Source of the DNA: JBNRMR01 sp050942895
GTDB taxonomy: Bacteria; Bacillota; Clostridia; Christensenellales; UBA1750
DNA length: 64,000 nt
Reading direction: 5' to 3'
NCBI GenBank assembly: GCA_050942895.1
Contig: JBMNOE010000002.1
Location: 148,131-212,130 of the forward strand
In this document: positions 60,143 through 64,000 of the stretch, piece by piece
Layout: every line of letters starts with the position of its first letter
How positions within the stretch are numbered: the stretch's first letter is position 1
Position numbers and translations under genes: made by a program
The notes under the pieces: generated by a model
Told to the model about the DNA's origin: nothing
The model's input: the letters and a program-made list of their open reading frames with translations, nothing else
Databases searched by the model: none

Positions 60143-61294
60143 TTATCCTAAAATTGCGATGAATATGCCTGCCAGCAGCGCCGAGCCCACCGTGCTGGAG
60201 ACTATCGGCCCCATGGCGTGCATCAGCAGATGGTTGCCGGGGTTATACTCCTGCCCAAGCTTTTGGGAAACCCTTGCAGCCATGGGCATCGCGGAAACGC
60301 CCGAATTGCCGATGAGGGGGTTCAGCTTGCCGCCGCTAAGCCTGCACAAGAGCTTGGCCATCAACATGCCGCCCACAGTGCCCATTCCGAATGCGAACAG
60401 GCCCAGCAATATCACGAACACGGTTTTGATGTTCAAAACCTGTGCAGCAGTCGCCGTTGCGCCGACTGAAAGGCCTATGAGCAGCGTTAAAAGGTTCAAA
60501 AGATCGTTTTGAAGCATCCTTGCCAGCCGGTCGGTCACGCCGCTTTCGCGGATCAGATTGCCCAGCATCAGCATTCCCACCAGGGGGCCTGCCGCCGGAA
60601 CCAATACCAGCACTCCAAGCGTGATCGCTATGGGGAAGATTATTCTGGCTCTTTTGGAAACCTGCTTGGCCGGGGGCATCTGGATCATCCGCTCTTTTTT
60701 AGTGGTTAAAGCGCGCATTATCGGCGGCTGAATGAGGGGCACCAAAGCCATATACGAATATGCCGCTATTGCGATGGTGGGAAGAAGGCTCGGCGCCAGC
60801 GTCTCCGCGGTGTATATGGATGTGGGGCCGTCTGAGCTTCCGATCATTCCAACCGCCGCCGCTTCCTGGACGGTGAAGCCCTCGAACCCGGGGATTACCG
60901 CCGCCAGGGCATTGCCCAAAAACAACGCTCCCACGAAAGCAGCGAATATGCCAAGCTGGCCGCCGATCCCTATCAAAGCGCTCTTGGGCGATGATATAAG
61001 CGGGCCGAAGTCGGTCATGGCGCCAATGCACAGGAATATCATCGGCGGATATATCCCCAGCTTTATCCCCTGATATAGGTAATATATGAGCCCGCCTTCG
61101 TCGTGGGCGCCCAGCCCCGCCAGGGGAATGTTTGCTATCATCATCCCAAAGGCGATGGGCAAAAGCAGCAATGGTTCATATTTCTTGACGATGGAAAGCC
61201 ACATCAATACCAAGGATAGCCCCACCATCACCACCTGCTGCCATGTCATTGTAATGAGGCCCACGTTCGCCAAAAGCTTCTCAAAAAAACCCAA
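60143..61294 (-). CDS. oadB: Second Na+-translocating decarboxylase beta subunit (OadB/GcdB type)
   Basis: A 383-residue homologue of the OadB at 50137. FLCIGAMTDFGPLISSPKSAL, AVGMIGSSDGPTSIYTAETL and SYMALVPLIQPP match its sibling, and NPLIGNSGVSAMPMAARVSQ is near the end. A TTG start at 61294 has AGGAGGAG 7 bases ahead. It follows the PRTase-like gene by 16 bases. No oadA, biotin carrier or gamma subunit is adjacent. Confidence 0.93.
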   Translation of the reverse strand: MGFFEKLLANVGLITMTWQQVVMVGLSLVLMWLSIVKKYEPLLLLPIAFGMMIANIPLAGLGAHDEGGLIYYLYQGIKLGIYPPMIFLCIGAMTDFGPLISSPKSALIGIGGQLGIFAAFVGALFLGNALAAVIPGFEGFTVQEAAAVGMIGSSDGPTSIYTAETLAPSLLPTIAIAAYSYMALVPLIQPPIMRALTTKKERMIQMPPAKQVSKRARIIFPIAITLGVLVLVPAAGPLVGMLMLGNLIRESGVTDRLARMLQNDLLNLLTLLIGLSVGATATAAQVLNIKTVFVILLGLFAFGMGTVGGMLMAKLLCRLSGGKLNPLIGNSGVSAMPMAARVSQKLGQEYNPGNHLLMHAMGPIVSSTVGSALLAGIFIAILG

Positions 61295-61310
61295 CTAATA
61301 TCTCCTCCTG

Positions 61311-61952
61311 TCAAAATCTGGTGTAGCCATCATAATTTACGATGGCGTCAAGCCGGTTGCCCATCTTGCACATGTCGCACTCCGCAGGCTTGTAAAGCCT
61401 GTATCCCGGTATGTCCTCGCTTGAAAAGACACTGTTGATCTTCTGCCCGGCAATCTGCGAAACCGCGGAAAATATTGAGGATATGCCCACCAGAAGACCG
61501 TTATAATATTTCAGGCAGTCCAGCGCCCGGTGGACTGTCATGCCCGTGGACGCGGAGGCAACCAGAAGTATCACATGGCGGTTATACACGGTGCGCTCCG
61601 TGCTCTGCTGAAAGATAAGCTGGCCGTTGACATTGTTAAGAGGCGTCACGACGCTGATATCCCTGTCTGCATTGACGATCATAACGCCGTTTTCAATCAG
61701 CTCCTCGGCGAGATAAGCGCCTACAACCTCAGTTTCCTCCATGCAAATTATTGTGTCCACCAATGAGTTTGTCAGATATGCAGTCGCCATTTCCCGGGCG
61801 ATGTCCCTGGCTGCAAGAGCGTTGAACTTCAAGCGGCTCATGTCCAGGTAATGAGTAATATGGGAGTTGCTGGTCGTGAAGTGTCCCGGTATAACATCTA
61901 GGGTGATAAGCTTGTTTTTTGGTGATGTGATAGTAAATTTTCTATGTTCCAT
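61311..61952 (-). CDS. Phosphoribosyltransferase-like protein
   Basis: A 213-residue type I PRTase-like protein. VDTIICMEETEVVGAYLAEE near residue 65 and VILLVASASTGMTVHRALDC near 127 fit the PRTase core and PRPP loop, although the loop reads VASASTG instead of the classic acidic VDDxxxTG. The C-terminus has a Cys pair (ECDMCKMG). It may resemble orotate phosphoribosyltransferase without being one. Paired tightly with an oadB gene, which is not an expected partner of pyrimidine synthesis. Confidence 0.7.
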   Translation of the reverse strand: MEHRKFTITSPKNKLITLDVIPGHFTTSNSHITHYLDMSRLKFNALAARDIAREMATAYLTNSLVDTIICMEETEVVGAYLAEELIENGVMIVNADRDISVVTPLNNVNGQLIFQQSTERTVYNRHVILLVASASTGMTVHRALDCLKYYNGLLVGISSIFSAVSQIAGQKINSVFSSEDIPGYRLYKPAECDMCKMGNRLDAIVNYDGYTRF

Positions 61953-62099
61953 GCTATTTCCCCCCTTACGTTGTATCGTTATAATTATAAGAGACTACAG
62001 CGCAAAAATGCTGTTAAGATTCATCTTTTTTTATTTCCGCCCCCGTCCGAAGAAATGTTTGCTCTTATTTTTTTTGCAAAAAGAAGGCCTTAAAGCTGT

Positions 62100-62129
62100 A
62101 AAAAGCCGAGACGCACGCCTCGGCTTTTT
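62100..62129. terminator. Bidirectional terminator
   Basis: AAAAAGCCGAG (62100-62110) pairs with CTCGGCTTTTT (62119-62129). It lies downstream of the lipoprotein gene on the minus strand. Confidence 0.9.
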
Positions 62130-62180
62130 CAGGACTTTTCATTTGTTTTCTCCCGCTGTCAATCCGCAAAAATCATGTTA

Positions 62181-63026
62181 TCAATAGAAAAACTCGCAGA
62201 CATAACCTCCGGAACTGCTATCCCAGGTGATGTCAATGTAAATGACCATCCAGGGGTCGAAGTAGGACATCGAAACGCTGGTGTCGCCGTCCACATCCTC
62301 CACATAAAGCGTCCATGTGGTTGCGCCCTGGAACTGGGTGCCGGCCACCGAGCCTTCCACCGTGGTTGAGCCCTTGCTCTTGAGCACTTCGGCCAAGATG
62401 TCCACAGTTTCGCTTTCAGAGCCGTCTGGGGCCATGTAGATGGCGTATATGTCGTAATCGGACTCGTTATATATCTGGAAGCTGAAAGGATCCTGAGTGT
62501 AGTCATATTCCTGTGGCTCATCTTGCCCGCCCGGTTCAGAAACGCCTCCAACATCGCCCGAAGACAACTGCAAATTTCCGCTTACAGTGCTGCTGGTTCC
62601 ATCAGGGCCGGTTACAGTGGCTATCAGGCCATCGCCAAAGGAAATGTCCACCTTGCTGCCTTCAATCAATGACACATACTGGAAGAAGTAAACATCCTCA
62701 TCCTCGTCCACGATCTTAATATCATAGTTGGTAAAATCATATTTTTTCAGTTTGATATCAAAGGAGCCGTTCTTTTTGAGTATGCTGGTGCTTCCAAGAT
62801 GGTCAGTTCCCCATTCATTCATCGATGTCGGAGTAGCATATAGCTCGTTGAAAATATAGCTGGAGCTGTTGGTTATGGTAACATTGATATTCTGAGGCGC
62901 TGTTGCCGCAGGCGATGTGTCAGGGGCAGGACTTGCTGTAGCTTTAGAACTTCCGCCATTGCAGGCGGCTAAAAGTGCAGCAATCATAAGCAGACTCAGT
63001 AAAATTGCGGTAATTCTTCTTGTCAT
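62181..63026 (-). CDS. Lipoprotein with two similar halves
   Basis: A 281-residue exported lipoprotein. The signal ends in the lipobox LLAAC near residue 21, followed by a Ser/Ala/Pro-rich linker. Two similar domains follow: residues about 47-120 start with NVTITNSSSYIFNELYATP, and residues about 180-275 start with FSFQIYNESDYDIYAIYMAP, each leading to a DVYF or LYVEDVDGD-like strand. The likeness suggests an internal duplication. Function not recognised. The gene has a perfect consensus promoter and is probably highly expressed. Confidence 0.75.
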   Translation of the reverse strand: MTRRITAILLSLLMIAALLAACNGGSSKATASPAPDTSPAATAPQNINVTITNSSSYIFNELYATPTSMNEWGTDHLGSTSILKKNGSFDIKLKKYDFTNYDIKIVDEDEDVYFFQYVSLIEGSKVDISFGDGLIATVTGPDGTSSTVSGNLQLSSGDVGGVSEPGGQDEPQEYDYTQDPFSFQIYNESDYDIYAIYMAPDGSESETVDILAEVLKSKGSTTVEGSVAGTQFQGATTWTLYVEDVDGDTSVSMSYFDPWMVIYIDITWDSSSGGYVCEFFY

Positions 63027-63082
63027 AGATTACCCTCGCCCTTCATCAATTTTGCTTAAAACAACGGGATATAAACAAAATA

Positions 63083-63111
63083 ATTATAGCGTTCATGCCA
63101 ATATTTGTCAA
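63083..63111 (-). promoter_or_regulatory. Consensus promoter of the lipoprotein gene
   Basis: Minus-strand TTGACA (63111-63106) and TATAAT (63088-63083) with a 17-base spacer, 57 bases before the start codon. Confidence 0.88.
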
Positions 63112-63461
63112 CAAAATAAAAGTGTTTTCCCGCCTTGCACCATACTTCTTTTCATATGCTTTTATGTGTAAACCAAGGCGGTTTCCCGCAAAGCCAAATT
63201 GCTTCGGCCTGCATGAAGTCTTATCGTCGCAAGCCCGGGGGCACCTCTTTCAAATTTCTTCCATGCATCGTTTCTCTTTCTGATAACGAAAGAAGATTAC
63301 CCATTGCCATTTTTCGCTATGAATGGTATAATGCTTTCGCTGGTTTGCTTGTATTAATGCCGCTGTAACAAACGCGCTTTTTGTTTGCATCGGCTTCCGC
63401 ATAGCATTTCGATGTTTATAGCTGAATTACCAGCCGGGCAGGGCCTGCAATATTTACACAC
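63112..63461. other. Intergenic region without a recognised gene
   Basis: About 350 bases between the lipoprotein promoter and the first truncated tRNA. Frames present have no ribosome sites and no recognisable protein content. No hairpin or repeat stood out. Confidence 0.4.
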
Positions 63462-63504
63462 GGAGAGGTATCGAAGCGGTCATAACGGGGCTGACTCGAA
63501 ATCA
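63462..63504 (+). pseudogene. tRNA-Ser 5' half, truncated copy 1
   Basis: GGAGAGGTATCGAAGCGGTC followed by ATAACGGGGCTGACTCGAAA matches the acceptor 5' strand, D arm and anticodon loop of tRNA-Ser(CGA). Sequence after the anticodon loop does not form the anticodon 3' arm, variable arm or T arm. Confidence 0.7.
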
Positions 63505-63539
63505 TGTGATAGTGTCCTAAAATTGAATATTTATTCCGT

Positions 63540-63580
63540 GGAGAGGTATCGAAGTGGTCATAACGGGGCTGACTCGAAAA
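63540..63580 (+). pseudogene. tRNA-Ser 5' half, truncated copy 2
   Basis: A second copy that starts 78 bases after the first and differs from it by one base over the tRNA part. It also breaks off after GACTCGAAA. A CCCA/TGGG hairpin with TTTT lies at 63618-63636, similar to the terminator after the intact tRNA. Confidence 0.7.
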
Positions 63581-63685
63581 GATATGGCTGAAAGCGAGGC
63601 TCCATAGCCACGGAACGCCCAATATTACTGGGTTTTCCATCAATACTAACTTGGTTTGTGACGGTGTTTTCTAACACTTTCCAAA

Positions 63686-63720
63686 CACATCTCATAGCTT
63701 CCCACGAACCATGAGGTGTG
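63686..63720. promoter_or_regulatory. Hairpin upstream of tRNA-Ser
   Basis: CACATCTCAT (63686-63695) pairs with ATGAGGTGTG (63711-63720) with one wobble, loop 15 bases, ending 15 bases before the tRNA. No T run follows. Role unknown. Confidence 0.5.
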
Positions 63721-63735
63721 CATACAATTTCATAC

Positions 63736-63826
63736 GGAGGCGTATCGAAGTGGTCATAACGAGCTCGACTCGAAATCGAGTTGCCCTTTGCCGGGCACGT
63801 GAGTTCGAATCTCACCGCCTCCGCCA
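63736..63826 (+). tRNA. tRNA-Ser (CGA)
   Basis: A full cloverleaf: acceptor GGAGGCG with CGCCTCC, anticodon arm CTCGA/TCGAG with loop CTCGAAA (anticodon CGA), long variable arm TGCCC/GGGCA, T arm GTGAG-TTCGAAT-CTCAC, discriminator G and an encoded CCA (63824-63826). The long variable arm confirms a class II tRNA. Confidence 0.95.
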
Positions 63827-63863
63827 AATCTAAACATCGTTATTGATACAATGACGAGTAGCG

Positions 63864-63891
63864 AAAAAGTCCTGTATTACTGGGCTTTTTT
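63864..63891 (+). terminator. Terminator of tRNA-Ser
   Basis: AAAAAGTCC (63864-63872) pairs with GGGCTTTTT (63882-63890) with one wobble, followed by T. After it, 63892-64000 shows no gene. Confidence 0.8.
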
Positions 63892-64000
63892 GCATTTCAG
63901 AGCAGAAGCCGCGATGTTTTGAGAGGCATTTTCTTACGCCTTTTTGCACCATCCCGTGTCATGATGCACCAGAGGTTTTTCTGCGCCCGTCTTTCGTGTC

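Noticed and set aside
63385..63591. An open frame containing two RYRSGHNGADSK units
   Set aside because: This peptide is the well-known false translation of tRNA-Ser sequence; the DNA is two truncated tRNA copies.
1..64000. CRISPR arrays, prophage genes and insertion sequences
   Set aside because: No direct-repeat/spacer array, integrase, transposase or phage structural gene was found anywhere in the window; only the tRNA halves hint at past integration.

Overview
The window looks like a chromosomal segment of an anaerobic, probably gut-dwelling Clostridia (Bacillota) with roughly balanced GC. The evidence is the Asp23/YloU-DAK2/YloV-recG block, GGAGG-type ribosome sites with frequent TTG/GTG starts, membrane pyrophosphatase and Na+-decarboxylase beta subunits, a meso-DAP dehydrogenase, and AT-rich sigma-A type promoters with 17-bp spacers. 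No phage structural genes, transposases or CRISPR arrays were seen. No species can be named from the sequence alone.

Layout. 1-2170: parC (cut by the window edge) and parE, minus strand. 2563-3102: lone GNAT acetyltransferase. 3141-11210: a seven-gene arginine operon on the minus strand (argG-H-C-J-B-D-F), with a promoter and a candidate ARG-box operator. 11333-16031: secreted protein, XRE regulator, and an NfeD-like/flotillin/GNAT trio that resembles Bacillus yuaF-floT-yuaI. 16257-22144: meso-DAP dehydrogenase, a GH106-like glycoside hydrolase, an HTH protein, and a MerR/GyrI-like regulator with its partner. 22241-26273: recG, fakA/yloV and the Asp23-family yloU.

26570-40045 is the most interesting region. 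A divergent Sfp-type phosphopantetheinyl transferase faces a 2444-residue NRPS (C-A-T-C-A-T-reductase). Behind the NRPS, on the same strand, come a sensor kinase (start codon overlapping the NRPS stop), a REC/HD-GYP response regulator, a free-standing acyl-AMP ligase and an acyl carrier protein. The simplest reading is activation of a fatty acid, transfer to the starter C domain, condensation with two amino acids and reductive release as an N-acyl dipeptide aldehyde, with a two-component/c-di-GMP module built into the operon. A consensus promoter just past the PPTase stop points antisense through that gene towards the NRPS.

40198-48056: yebC, lipid kinase, M24 peptidase, HIT protein, a divergent reductase/aldolase pair of GarR/GarL type, a lipoprotein and a GNAT. 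48154-53493: minus-strand run hppA-oadB-oadG(41 aa)-pit-DUF47, joining a pyrophosphatase, orphan decarboxylase subunits and phosphate uptake. 53637-57137: DUF368-MBOAT-DHHW, probably envelope polysaccharide O-acetylation. 57271-61952: GNAT, kdpE and a shortened kdpD, a second orphan oadB, and a PRTase-like protein. 62181-63026: lipoprotein with two similar halves. The end holds tRNA-Ser(CGA) preceded by two truncated tRNA-Ser 5' halves. A G-run-rich intergenic repeat recurs at four or five places between 4 and 44 kb.
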